Shown: piece after piece, positions 22,161-30,500 of the stretch
Numbering within the stretch: position 1 is the first letter of the stretch
How the letters are laid out: every line of letters begins with the position of its first letter
Assembly (NCBI GenBank): GCA_019112625.1
Contig: DXIW01000041.1
Location: 1-64,000, forward strand
Source: Candidatus Acutalibacter stercorigallinarum
GTDB lineage: Bacteria > Bacillota > Clostridia > Oscillospirales > Acutalibacteraceae
DNA: 64,000 nucleotides
Reading direction: 5' to 3'
The notes under the pieces: generated by a model
What the model saw: only the letters and a program-made list of their open reading frames with translations
Databases searched by the model: none
What the model was told of the DNA's origin: nothing
Translations under genes and position numbers: made by a program

Positions 22161-24659
22161 ATGGCAGAAAATACGGCCGCGCCCCAGGCCATCCAGATCC
22201 GGGGCGCCAGGGTGCACAACTTAAAAAATATCGATGTGGACATCCCCCTGAACCGGGTGGTGGGCATCGCCGGGGTGTCCGGCTCGGGGAAGTCCTCCCT
22301 GGCGTTGGGGGTGCTCTACGCCGAAGGGTCCCGGCGGTATCTGGAGTCCCTCTCCACCTACACCCGCCGGCGCATGACCCAGGCCGCCAAGGCGGAGGTG
22401 GACGAGCTCCTCTACGTCCCCGCCTCCCTGGCGCTGCACCAGCGGCCCGGTGTACCGGGCATCCGCAGCACCTTCGGCACAGGGACAGAGCTCCTCAATT
22501 CCCTGCGGCTGATGTTCTCCCGGCTGGCGGAGCACCGCTGCCCCAACGGCCACTATGTGCCCCCCTCCCTGGGGGTGGCGGCGGGGCAGAGCCTCACCTG
22601 CCCGGTGTGCGGGGAGGAATTTTACGCCCCCAGCGCCGAGGAGCTGGCCTTCAACTCCCAGGGGGCCTGCCCCACCTGCGGGGGCACGGGCATCGTCCGC
22701 ACCGTGGACCTGGCCACCCTGGTGCCGGACGAGAGCCTGTCCATCGACGAAGGGGCGGTGGCCCCCTGGAAGACCCTGATGTGGTCGCTGATGACCGACG
22801 TGTGCCGTGCTATGGGGGTGCGCACCAACGTACCCTTCCGGGACCTTACGGAGCGGGAAAAAGATATCGTATACCACGGCCCGGCGGAGAAGAAGCACAT
22901 CTTCTACAAGGCGAAAAATTCCAACGACGCGGCGGAGCTGGACTTCACCTACTACAACGCGGTGTACACCGTGGAGAACGCCCTCTCCAAGGTGAAGGAC
23001 GAGAAGGGCATGAAGCGGGTGGAGAAGTTCCTAAAGGAAGACTGCTGCCCCGACTGCGGCGGCACCAGGCTCTGCCAGGCTGCCCGGGCCCCAAAGCTCC
23101 GGGGCATCGGCCTGGACGAGGCATGCCGGATGACCCTCTCCCAGCTGGCCCGGTGGGTACAGGGTGTGCCCGCCTCCCTGCCGGAGGAGATGCGCCCCAT
23201 GGCGGAGAGCATCTGCCAGTCCTTCCAGCTGGCGGCCCGGCGGCTGATGGAGCTGGGCCTGGGGTACCTGACATTGGACCGGGCGGCCGCCACCCTCTCC
23301 ACCGGGGAGCGCCAGCGGATGCAGCTGGCCCGGGCGGTGCGCAACCGCACCACCGGGGTGCTCTACGTGCTGGACGAGCCCTCCATCGGCCTGCACCCCC
23401 AGAACATCACAGGCCTTACCCGGGTGATGGAGGACCTGGTGGCCGACGGGAACTCGGTGCTGCTGGTGGACCACGACACCCAGATCCTAAAGGAGGCGGA
23501 CTGGCTCATCGAGATGGGGCCCCAGGCCGGGGCCCAGGGCGGGCAGGTCATCGCCCAGGGGACCACGGAAGCGGTGGCCGGCGACCCGGCCTCCCAAATC
23601 GGGCCCTTCCTCTCCGGGAAAGCCCAGGTGCAGGTGCGCACCCCTGCCCCAAAGGAGGAGCTGTTCCAGGAGGGGGCCATCACCCTTGCCACCGGGGCCA
23701 TCCACACGGTAAAGCCCCTGTCGGTGACGATCCCCAAGGGGAAGCTCACCGTGGTCACCGGGGTGTCGGGCTCGGGCAAGACCACCCTGGTACTGGAGAG
23801 CCTGATCCCCGGCCTGCAGGCGGCCATCGCCGGGCACAAGCTGCCGGAGCACGTCACCGCCGTGGAAGCTCCGGGCATCCGGCAGGTGAAGCTCATCGAC
23901 GCCACCCCCATCGGCATCAACGTGCGCTCCACCGTGGCCACATACGCCAATATCCACGATGAGTTGCGGAAGCTCTTCGCCCGCGGCAAGGAGGCCAAAG
24001 CCCTGGGCTACAAGGCCGGGGACTTCTCCTACAACACAGGGAAGCTGCGGTGCCCGGTGTGCGACGGCACCGGCACCATCAGCCTGGACGTGCAGTTTTT
24101 GCCGGACGTGGAGATCCCCTGCCCCCAGTGCCGGGGCTCCCGCTACAGTAAGGACGCGGGCCGGGCCCTGCTGCACACCAAGGCGGGCAAGGCCTATTCC
24201 CTGCCCCAGCTTATGGCCATGGACGTGTCCCAGGCTCTGGAAGCCTGTAAGGACCATGCCCTGGTGCGCCAGCGCCTGCAGGTATTGTCCGACCTGGGCC
24301 TGGGGTACCTGACCCTGGGGGAGGCCACCCCCTCCCTCTCCGGGGGCGAGGCCCAGCGGCTGAAGCTGGCCAGCGAGATGGGCCGGGGCCAATCCGACGC
24401 TGTCTTTGTGTTCGACGAGCCCACCATCGGCCTGCACCCCTTAGATGTGCGCACCCTGCTGCGGGTGTTCCAGACCCTCATCGCCCAGGGGGCCACGGTG
24501 GTGGTCATCGAGCACGATTTAGACGTGATGCGCAACGCCGACTACCTCATCGACATGGGCCCCGGCGGCGGCGCGGAGGGCGGCCGGGTGGTGGCGGCCG
24601 GGACCCTGGCGGACATCGCCGGGTGTGAGGAGAGCGCCACCGGGAAGTTTTTGCGGTAA
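22161..24659 (+). CDS. UvrA-like ABC ATPase (short class II UvrA paralogue)
   Basis: 832 aa against about 940 for UvrA. Two ABC modules: Walker A GVSGSGKSS (~39-47) and GVSGSGKTT (~535). Signatures are LSTGERQRMQLAR (Thr in place of the usual second-position Gly) and LSGGEAQRLKLA. Walker B motifs are VLDEPSIGLHP and VFDEPTIGLHP. Zinc-finger pairs are CPVC/CPTC and CPVC/CPQC. The shorter length suggests loss of part of the UvrB-binding/insertion region. Class II UvrAs are linked to DNA-intercalating drug tolerance rather than general repair. ATG with GGAGGTG 8 nt ahead. Confidence 0.88.
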   Translation: MAENTAAPQAIQIRGARVHNLKNIDVDIPLNRVVGIAGVSGSGKSSLALGVLYAEGSRRYLESLSTYTRRRMTQAAKAEVDELLYVPASLALHQRPGVPGIRSTFGTGTELLNSLRLMFSRLAEHRCPNGHYVPPSLGVAAGQSLTCPVCGEEFYAPSAEELAFNSQGACPTCGGTGIVRTVDLATLVPDESLSIDEGAVAPWKTLMWSLMTDVCRAMGVRTNVPFRDLTEREKDIVYHGPAEKKHIFYKAKNSNDAAELDFTYYNAVYTVENALSKVKDEKGMKRVEKFLKEDCCPDCGGTRLCQAARAPKLRGIGLDEACRMTLSQLARWVQGVPASLPEEMRPMAESICQSFQLAARRLMELGLGYLTLDRAAATLSTGERQRMQLARAVRNRTTGVLYVLDEPSIGLHPQNITGLTRVMEDLVADGNSVLLVDHDTQILKEADWLIEMGPQAGAQGGQVIAQGTTEAVAGDPASQIGPFLSGKAQVQVRTPAPKEELFQEGAITLATGAIHTVKPLSVTIPKGKLTVVTGVSGSGKTTLVLESLIPGLQAAIAGHKLPEHVTAVEAPGIRQVKLIDATPIGINVRSTVATYANIHDELRKLFARGKEAKALGYKAGDFSYNTGKLRCPVCDGTGTISLDVQFLPDVEIPCPQCRGSRYSKDAGRALLHTKAGKAYSLPQLMAMDVSQALEACKDHALVRQRLQVLSDLGLGYLTLGEATPSLSGGEAQRLKLASEMGRGQSDAVFVFDEPTIGLHPLDVRTLLRVFQTLIAQGATVVVIEHDLDVMRNADYLIDMGPGGGAEGGRVVAAGTLADIAGCEESATGKFLR

Positions 24660-24666
24660 CAGAAAA

Positions 24667-24704
24667 GGAAGCCTTTCCCAGCGGGGAGAGGCTTCCTTGT
24701 TTTT
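24667..24704. terminator. Terminator between the UvrA paralogue and the isomerase
   Basis: GGAAGCCTTTCCC / GGGGAGAGGCTTCC with T-run, between convergent genes. Confidence 0.88.
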
Positions 24705-24718
24705 TGTGACGCTAAGGC

Positions 24719-25690
24719 TTAGAACCAGCGGGCGTCGCTCATCTTGTCCTCGAAGGTGATGGCGCGCTTCAAAACATCGCAAGCCTTTACCAGGCCCTCG
24801 TTCTTGCTCATCAGGCTGTCCTCATGCTCGATGGAGAGCACGTAGTCGTAGCCCACCAGGCGCAGCTGGGAGACGAAATCCTTCCAGAACAGCTCGTCGT
24901 GGCCGTAGCCGATGGAGCGGAAGATCCAGGAGCGGTGGATCTCGTCGCCGTAGGGACGGTAATCCAGGGTGCCGTCGATGGGGCCGTTGATGGGGTCGAT
25001 CTTGGTGTCCTTGGCATGGACATGGAAGATGGCGTCGCCGCCCAGGGCACGGATGACCTTGATGGGGTCCATGCCCTGCCAGATCAGGTGGCTGGGGTCC
25101 AGGTTGGCGCCGATCTCGGGGCCGACAGCCTCCCGGAGCTTCTTCAGGGTGTAAGTGTTGTACACGCAGAAGCCCTGGTGCATCTCAAGGGCGATCTTGT
25201 TCACGCCGTGGGCCTTGGCGAAGGCCACGAAATCCTTCCAGTAGGGGATGAGGATCTCGTTCCACTGCCACTCTACCACCTCGCAGAACTCGTTGGGCCA
25301 AGCGCAGACCACCCAGTTGGGGTTCTTGCTCTCGGGGCAGTCGCCGGGGCAGCCGGAGAAGCAGTTGATCTGGTGGATGCCCAGCTTCTCGGCCATGAGC
25401 ACGGCGTTGTGCATGTCGTCGTCAAACTGCTTGGCGATCTCCTTGTTGGGATGGACCGGGTTGCCGTGGCAGCTCAGGGCGCTGATCTCCAGGCCGGACT
25501 CCTCGATGGTTTTCACAAACTCGTTGAACTTCGCCTCGTCGTGGAGCAGCACGCCGGGGTCGCAGTGGTCCTTGCCAGGATACCCGCCGCAGCCGATCTC
25601 CACCATCTGGGCGCCCAGGGACTTGAAGTAGGCCAGGGCCTCCTTGAGGGGGGTCTCGCCGATGACGTTGGTAAGCACGCCAAGTTTCAT
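24719..25690 (-). CDS. Sugar phosphate isomerase/epimerase (AP endonuclease 2 family)
   Basis: 323 aa TIM barrel related to xylose isomerase, IolE and IolI. Marks are EIGCGGYPGKDHCDP, ISALSCHGNPVHP, IALEMHQGFCVYN, GANLDPSHLIWQGMDP, IFHVHAKDTKID and LSIEHEDSLM, whose Glu, Asp and His residues bind the metal. Often paired in catabolic clusters with Gfo/Idh/MocA dehydrogenases; here that partner may be the gene at 314, which shares the same 14-nt Shine-Dalgarno region. Own promoter (25770-25798). Substrate unknown. Confidence 0.9.
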   Translation of the reverse strand: MKLGVLTNVIGETPLKEALAYFKSLGAQMVEIGCGGYPGKDHCDPGVLLHDEAKFNEFVKTIEESGLEISALSCHGNPVHPNKEIAKQFDDDMHNAVLMAEKLGIHQINCFSGCPGDCPESKNPNWVVCAWPNEFCEVVEWQWNEILIPYWKDFVAFAKAHGVNKIALEMHQGFCVYNTYTLKKLREAVGPEIGANLDPSHLIWQGMDPIKVIRALGGDAIFHVHAKDTKIDPINGPIDGTLDYRPYGDEIHRSWIFRSIGYGHDELFWKDFVSQLRLVGYDYVLSIEHEDSLMSKNEGLVKACDVLKRAITFEDKMSDARWF

Positions 25691-25769
25691 AATGGAAGCA
25701 CTCCTTTATGTTTGATTCTGTATCGGCTCCGGCAAAAAAGCGGGCAGCCGGCCGATCCCATTTGTACTT

Positions 25770-25798
25770 ATTATATAGAAACCCGGGAGAAATTTCAA
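25770..25798 (-). promoter_or_regulatory. Isomerase gene promoter
   Basis: Minus strand TTGAAA (25798-25793), 17 nt, TATAAT (25775-25770). The leader holds an inverted repeat ATCGGC / GCCGAT near 25725-25757. Confidence 0.85.
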
Positions 25799-25870
25799 TG
25801 GGGGTTACGAAATTTTCCCGGCTCTTTTCAAAATTTTCCGGGAGGGCTTCCCATTTCCCCGGTTTTCCGC

Positions 25871-25876
25871 TATAAT
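25871..25876 (+). promoter_or_regulatory. -10 element of the MFS transporter gene
   Basis: TATAAT with only a weak -35 (TTCCCA at 25848-25853). Confidence 0.5.
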
Positions 25877-25914
25877 GCACCTTGCAAGTCAAGAAAAGCG
25901 AGGGAAAGAACGCC

Positions 25915-27159
25915 ATGCAGCCAAATTACAACAAGACCCGGCGGGCCTGTTACCGGGGCTATATCGTCCAGGGGGTCATCAACAACCTGAGCCCCCTGTT
26001 CTTCGTCATCTTCCAGCGGGACTACCAGGTCACCTACGGGATGCTCTCCTCCCTGATTCTCTTCAACTTCGTCACCCAGATTCTGGTGGACGTGCTGTGC
26101 GTGAAATTCGTGGACCGCATCGGCTACCGGGCCGCCGGGGTGACCGCCCACCTGTTCAGCACGGTGGGGCTGCTGCTTCTGGGGCTGCTGCCCCGGTCCC
26201 TGCCCTCCCCCTTCGCGGGGTTGGCCATCGCCACGGTGGTCTGCGCCATTGGGGGCGGCATTGTGGAGGTCATCGTCAGCCCCATTGTGGACTCCCTCCC
26301 CAGCGAGGCCAAGGACGCCAAAATGAGCCTTCTGCACTCCTTTTACTCCTGGGGGCAGGTGGGGGTGGTGCTCCTCACCACCCTGGCGGTGCGCCTGCTG
26401 GGCGAGGACCTGTGGTGGGTGCTCCCCCTGGCGTGGGCGGTGCTGCCCGCCTTCAACACCGTCGCCTTTCTCCGGGTGCCCCTGCGGCCCACTGTCTCCC
26501 AGGAGGAGAAGATTCCCCTGGCCGCCCTGGCCAAGTCCAAGGCGTTTTTGCTGGCCATGGTGCTCATGCTCTGCGCCGGGGCCTCGGAGCTCTCCATGAG
26601 CCAGTGGAGCTCCCTGTTCGCCGAGCAGGCCCTGGGCCTGCCCAAGGTGGTGGGGGACCTGCTGGGGCCCGCCCTGTTCGCCGTGTTTATGGGCCTGGGC
26701 CGCACCGCCTACGGCCTGTGGGGGCCGAAGCTCAACCTGTACCACGCCCTGCTCCTCACCGGCGGGCTGTGCGTGTTCTGCTACCTGGGGGCCTCCCTGT
26801 TCCCGGCGCCCCTGGTGTCCCTGTTCTGCTGCGCTTTGTGCGGCTTTTCCGTCAGCCTGATGTGGCCCGGGGTGCTCAGCTCCACCTCCGCCTCCTTCCC
26901 CAAGGGGGGCACCGCCATGTTCGGGGTGCTGGCCGTGTGCGGGGACATGGGCTGCTCCGTGGGGCCGGCCCTCACCGGCGCGGTCAGCCAGGTGGTGACC
27001 TCCTCCTCCCTGTTTTCCGGCCTCTCCCCTGCCCAGCTGGACCAGCTGGGCCTGAAGATCGGCATGCTCTCGGCGGTGGTGTTCCCCCTGGTGCTGGTGG
27101 TGTGTTTGGTCATCTCCCGTCGCATCGAAAACAAGGGCAAACTCCCCGCCGCCAAATAA
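25915..27159 (+). CDS. Major facilitator superfamily transporter
   Basis: 414 aa, twelve predicted membrane segments in two halves of six. VDRIGYRAAG after segment 2 is a degenerate MFS motif A, and GGIVEVIVSPIVDSLP and FYSWGQVGVV mark the N-half. The layout resembles FucP/NagP-like sugar:proton symporters. ATG 25915 (MQPNYNKTRRACYRGY) chosen over the in-frame ATG at 25882 because GAGGGAAAG precedes it. Divergent from the sugar isomerase gene, consistent with uptake of its substrate; the substrate itself is not readable. Confidence 0.85.
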   Translation: MQPNYNKTRRACYRGYIVQGVINNLSPLFFVIFQRDYQVTYGMLSSLILFNFVTQILVDVLCVKFVDRIGYRAAGVTAHLFSTVGLLLLGLLPRSLPSPFAGLAIATVVCAIGGGIVEVIVSPIVDSLPSEAKDAKMSLLHSFYSWGQVGVVLLTTLAVRLLGEDLWWVLPLAWAVLPAFNTVAFLRVPLRPTVSQEEKIPLAALAKSKAFLLAMVLMLCAGASELSMSQWSSLFAEQALGLPKVVGDLLGPALFAVFMGLGRTAYGLWGPKLNLYHALLLTGGLCVFCYLGASLFPAPLVSLFCCALCGFSVSLMWPGVLSSTSASFPKGGTAMFGVLAVCGDMGCSVGPALTGAVSQVVTSSSLFSGLSPAQLDQLGLKIGMLSAVVFPLVLVVCLVISRRIENKGKLPAAK

Positions 27160-27172
27160 CCCCCCGGCATGA

Positions 27173-27208
27173 CAAAACCAGCCCCGGCAACCGCCAGGGC
27201 TGGTTTTT
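27173..27208. terminator. Terminator after the MFS gene
   Basis: AACCAGCCC / GGGCTGGTT stem with T7; convergent with cimA. Confidence 0.9.
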
Positions 27209-27219
27209 TTGCGTTTCTT

Positions 27220-28800
27220 TCAATCCAGGGTCTCCTCCCTGGACTGCGCCCCGGTGAGGAGCAGCAGGTATTCCATAGAGTCCTCCAGCGCCTTCCAGCT
27301 GGCGGCCACCACGTCCCCGGAGACGCCCACGGTGGTGTAGCTCTCCGCCCCGCAGGTGGAGGTGATGAGCACCCGCACCCGGGCGGCGGTGGCGCTTTTG
27401 CTGTCCAGCACCCGGACCTTGTAGTCCGTAAGCTTTACCTGGGACAGCACCGGGTAGAAGATCTCCAGTGCCTTCCGCAGGGCCTGGTCCAGGGCGTTGA
27501 CCGGGCCGTTGCCCTCCCCGGCCATCAGGCGGGTCTCGCCGCCCACCCGTACCTTCACCGTGGCGCTGGCGCCCCGGTCCTGGCCGTCGCTGTAGTCGGT
27601 GTAGATGTGGTAATACAGCAGCTGGAAGAAGGGCGAGAAGGGCCGCAGCCGTTTCCGCGCCAGCAGCTCGAAGGAGGCGTCGGCCCCCTCGAACTGGTAG
27701 CCCTGGGCCTCCAGGCGCTTCAGGTCCTCCAGCACAGCCTTGGCCTCCTGGGAGTCCAGCCGCAGCAGGGGGAAGGCCCTGCGCAGCCGCTCCAGCACCA
27801 CCGCCCGGCCGCTGATCTCCGAGGCGGGGAACCGCCGGGTATTGCCCACCAGGTAGGGGTCCACGTGCTCGAAGGACCGGGGGACCTTCAGCACCCCATC
27901 GGCGTGCATGCCGGCCTTGTGGGCGAAGGCGTTGTCCCCCACGTAGGGCATGTTGTCCGGCAGGTCCAGGTTGGCGATGGAGGCCATCTCCTTGGCCCCG
28001 TGGGACAACAGCTGCAGCCGCTCCTGGGGGATGCAGGGGATGCCCAGCTTCACCTGTAAATCGGGGATGATGGCGGAGAGGTTGGCGTTGCCGCAGCGCT
28101 CCCCGAAGCCCAGCAGGGTGCCCTGGACCTGGCTGGCCCCGGCCAGCACCCCCACCACGCTGTTGGCCACGGCCATGCCGCAGTCGTCGTGGAAGTGGAC
28201 GGCCACCGGCAGGTCAAAGCGCCCGGCCACCTCTGTTACAATCTGGGACACCTCCTGGGGGAAGGCGCCGCCGTTGGTGTCGCACAGGCAGAGCATGTCC
28301 GCCCCGCCCCGGGCGGCGGCCTCCAGGGCCTGCAGGGCGAAGTCCCGGTCGTCCTTCCAGCCGTCGAAGAAGTGCTCCCCGTCGAAGATGACCTCCTTGC
28401 CCCGCTCCTTCAAAAAGCGGCAGCTCTCCTCGATCATCCGGAAGTTTTCCTCGTAGGTGGTCTCCAGCACGCAGTCCACGTGGAATTTCCAGCACTTGCC
28501 GAACACGGCGCAGCAGGGGGTGCCCGCCGTCGCCAGGGACTGGAGGTTGCCGTCCTCCTCCGGCGGGATGTTCTTGCGGCGGGTGCTGCCAAAGGCCACC
28601 AGCCTGGCGTGGGACAGGGGCAGCTCCCGGGCCCGGGCGAAAAACTCAGCGTCCTTGGGGTTGGAGCCCGGGTTCCCGGCCTCGATATAGGCCACGCCCA
28701 GCTGGTCCAAGAGCCGCACCGCCGCCAGCTTGTCCTCCACCGAAAAGGCGATGCCCGTGCCCTGGGCCCCGTCCCGCAGGGTGGAGTCCAGGATGGTCAC
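27220..28800 (-). CDS. cimA: (R)-citramalate synthase
   Basis: Condenses pyruvate and acetyl-CoA to citramalate, opening the threonine-independent isoleucine route; 526 aa. The HMGL-like catalytic barrel starts at once (ILDSTLRDGAQGTGIAFS). It contains VHFHDDCGMAVANS and GFGERCGNANLSAII (metal His/Asn), and AGMHADGVLK, as in CimA rather than LeuA. The C-terminal allosteric LeuA-dimer domain covers ~390-520. GTG start overlaps the upstream stop (GTGA) with GGAG 5 nt ahead. CimA and not homocitrate synthase by motif and length. Confidence 0.9.
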   Translation of the reverse strand: MTILDSTLRDGAQGTGIAFSVEDKLAAVRLLDQLGVAYIEAGNPGSNPKDAEFFARARELPLSHARLVAFGSTRRKNIPPEEDGNLQSLATAGTPCCAVFGKCWKFHVDCVLETTYEENFRMIEESCRFLKERGKEVIFDGEHFFDGWKDDRDFALQALEAAARGGADMLCLCDTNGGAFPQEVSQIVTEVAGRFDLPVAVHFHDDCGMAVANSVVGVLAGASQVQGTLLGFGERCGNANLSAIIPDLQVKLGIPCIPQERLQLLSHGAKEMASIANLDLPDNMPYVGDNAFAHKAGMHADGVLKVPRSFEHVDPYLVGNTRRFPASEISGRAVVLERLRRAFPLLRLDSQEAKAVLEDLKRLEAQGYQFEGADASFELLARKRLRPFSPFFQLLYYHIYTDYSDGQDRGASATVKVRVGGETRLMAGEGNGPVNALDQALRKALEIFYPVLSQVKLTDYKVRVLDSKSATAARVRVLITSTCGAESYTTVGVSGDVVAASWKALEDSMEYLLLLTGAQSREETLD

Positions 28801-29612
28801 TCCGTCTCCAGCTCTCCTGCCTCTACCTGGCTGATCAGATCGTCCACCCATTCCGGTACCTCCTCTTCTACCAGCTTCTCATCGTTTTTCAGCCTGTCGA
28901 ACAGCGCCATGCTGTCCTCATAGTAGGCCATGTCCTCCTCGCTCCGCTCGATGGAGGAGCCCTCCGCCGCCCGCAGGGAAACCCGCAGCATCTCAAACAG
29001 GGTCTGGTAGTCTTCCGCGGTCCAGGAGTCGTTCTCCGCCGCGGTGGGGGTGAATTCGGCAAAGGCCTTCACGTCCTCCCAGGGGATCATGGCGTTCTCG
29101 TAGTCCGTGGCGCCCGCAGGCATGGTGGCGCCGTCGTTGTATTGGAAAAACCCTTCGAAGTTGTTCTCCAGTAGCTGGAAGGAGGTCTCATCGTGGAGAT
29201 AGATCATGCTGGCGTTGGTGGAGGCGTCGGCGGTGAATTTCACCATGGAGGCCTCCAGCATCTGGTAGTCGGTCTCGTTGGCGGAGATCACGTAATTCAC
29301 CACCGAGACCTGGACCCGGCCGTCGCCGTTGCGGTCGTCGGCATAGGGGGTGATGCAGTCCCGCAGCTGCTGCAGGCCGCTCTCCGGCATGGTGTAGGAG
29401 GTCATCAGGGCGATGGTGTAGTCGGGCTTGACCTGGCTGGCCACGGAATAGATGATGCTGCCCACCAGCAGGGCCACCAGCACCACGCCCAGCAGGATGA
29501 ATTTGTTGTAGTACCACCAGTTCTGCCGCTTCTGCTTGGGCGACATGGGAGCTTGGGCGTCTGGGTGGATGGTCTCCTCCCCGGCGTTTACTAGGTATCC
29601 TTCTCTGGCCAT
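28797..29612 (-). CDS. Single-pass membrane-anchored protein of unknown function
   Basis: 271 aa. A soluble 36-residue N-terminus (KQKRQNWWYYNK) leads into one membrane segment (~37-60) and a large acidic extracellular domain. That domain has YTIALMTSYTMPESGLQQLRDCI, DDRNGDGRVQVSVVNYVI and a Glu-rich C-terminus. The pattern resembles substrate-binding-like envelope proteins of unknown role. GGAGGAGA precedes the ATG. It overlaps cimA by 4 nt, an odd pairing of a membrane protein with an amino-acid biosynthetic gene. TACAAT at about 29700 on the minus strand may be its -10. Confidence 0.75.
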   Translation of the reverse strand: MAREGYLVNAGEETIHPDAQAPMSPKQKRQNWWYYNKFILLGVVLVALLVGSIIYSVASQVKPDYTIALMTSYTMPESGLQQLRDCITPYADDRNGDGRVQVSVVNYVISANETDYQMLEASMVKFTADASTNASMIYLHDETSFQLLENNFEGFFQYNDGATMPAGATDYENAMIPWEDVKAFAEFTPTAAENDSWTAEDYQTLFEMLRVSLRAAEGSSIERSEEDMAYYEDSMALFDRLKNDEKLVEEEVPEWVDDLISQVEAGELETE

Positions 29613-29756
29613 TGGTATCTCCTCCCGGAAATCAGTGAATCTCTCTCAGAATCGTATCCGCCCCGTTTCGCAGGCCGGGGAACGGACGGGTACTATTGTA
29701 GCACATCCCCGCCCCCACTTGGTGAACAAATGGTAAATCCGGGCGGGAATGGGCGC

Positions 29757-29790
29757 GAAAAGGCCGGCCCCCGGTGGGGAGCCGGCCCGC
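29757..29790 (-). terminator. Terminator of the trk cluster
   Basis: Minus-strand GGCCGGC / GCCGGCC stem with TTTT, 6 bp after the trkA stop. Confidence 0.8.
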
Positions 29791-29795
29791 AGGTG

Positions 29796-30464
29796 TCACT
29801 GCATGTCATTCTCGAACCGCTCGATGCTGCTGGTGTTCCCCACCACGCACACCACGTCCCCCGCCTGGAAGCGGTAGTCCACGGGGAAATCCACCCGGGT
29901 GTGGTGGCCCCGCTCGATGGCGATGATGTTGATGCCGTACTTCCGGCGGATGTTGGACTCCACAACGCTGGTGCCGATGAGGTCGCCGGTCACCTCGATG
30001 CGCCGCACCTCCACGTTGCCCTGGAGGGTGACGGAATCCAGGAAGTTGTTGTACAGCAGGCCCTTGCCCAGGCGGATGGCCATATCACGCTCGGGATACA
30101 CCACCTTGGCCCCCAGGCGCTTTAAGGCCTCCCCGTGGGTGATGCTGCTGGCCTTGGCGATGACGTTGGGCACCTTCATGTTCAGCACGGTGATGGTGGT
30201 GAGCACGCTCACGTCCACCTTCTCCGCGATGCAGATGATGACCGTGTCGCAGTTCTGCACGCCGGTCTCCTCCAGGGACTCCATATCCAGGGAATCCACC
30301 ACCATGGCCAGGTCGGTGAATTTCCGGGCCTCCCGGACCCGGGACTCGTCCCGGTCGATGGCGATGACCTCCCGGTCGGCGGAGGAGAGGCTCTCCACCA
30401 AAGCCAGGCCGAAGCGGCCCAGGCCGATGACGCCAAAGCTGGCGGATTCGTCTTTTCGTTTCAT
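29796..30464 (-). CDS. TrkA/KtrA-type potassium channel gating protein
   Basis: 222 aa cytosolic RCK subunit that gates the membrane K+ translocator. Residues ~8-120 are the TrkA-N Rossmann domain (FGVIGLGRFGLALVESL, then ID at the end of beta-2 for NAD/ATP ribose). Residues ~140-222 are TrkA-C (DLIGTSVVESNIRRKYGINIIAI). The TrkA-C domain in Gram-positives can bind c-di-AMP. Partner trkH is immediately upstream (37 bp). Single TrkN-TrkC unit as in KtrA, not the duplicated E. coli TrkA. Confidence 0.93.
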   Translation of the reverse strand: MKRKDESASFGVIGLGRFGLALVESLSSADREVIAIDRDESRVREARKFTDLAMVVDSLDMESLEETGVQNCDTVIICIAEKVDVSVLTTITVLNMKVPNVIAKASSITHGEALKRLGAKVVYPERDMAIRLGKGLLYNNFLDSVTLQGNVEVRRIEVTGDLIGTSVVESNIRRKYGINIIAIERGHHTRVDFPVDYRFQAGDVVCVVGNTSSIERFENDMQ

Positions 30465-30500
30465 TTCGCGATACCTTTCCTTTCTCAGATCAAAAATGGC

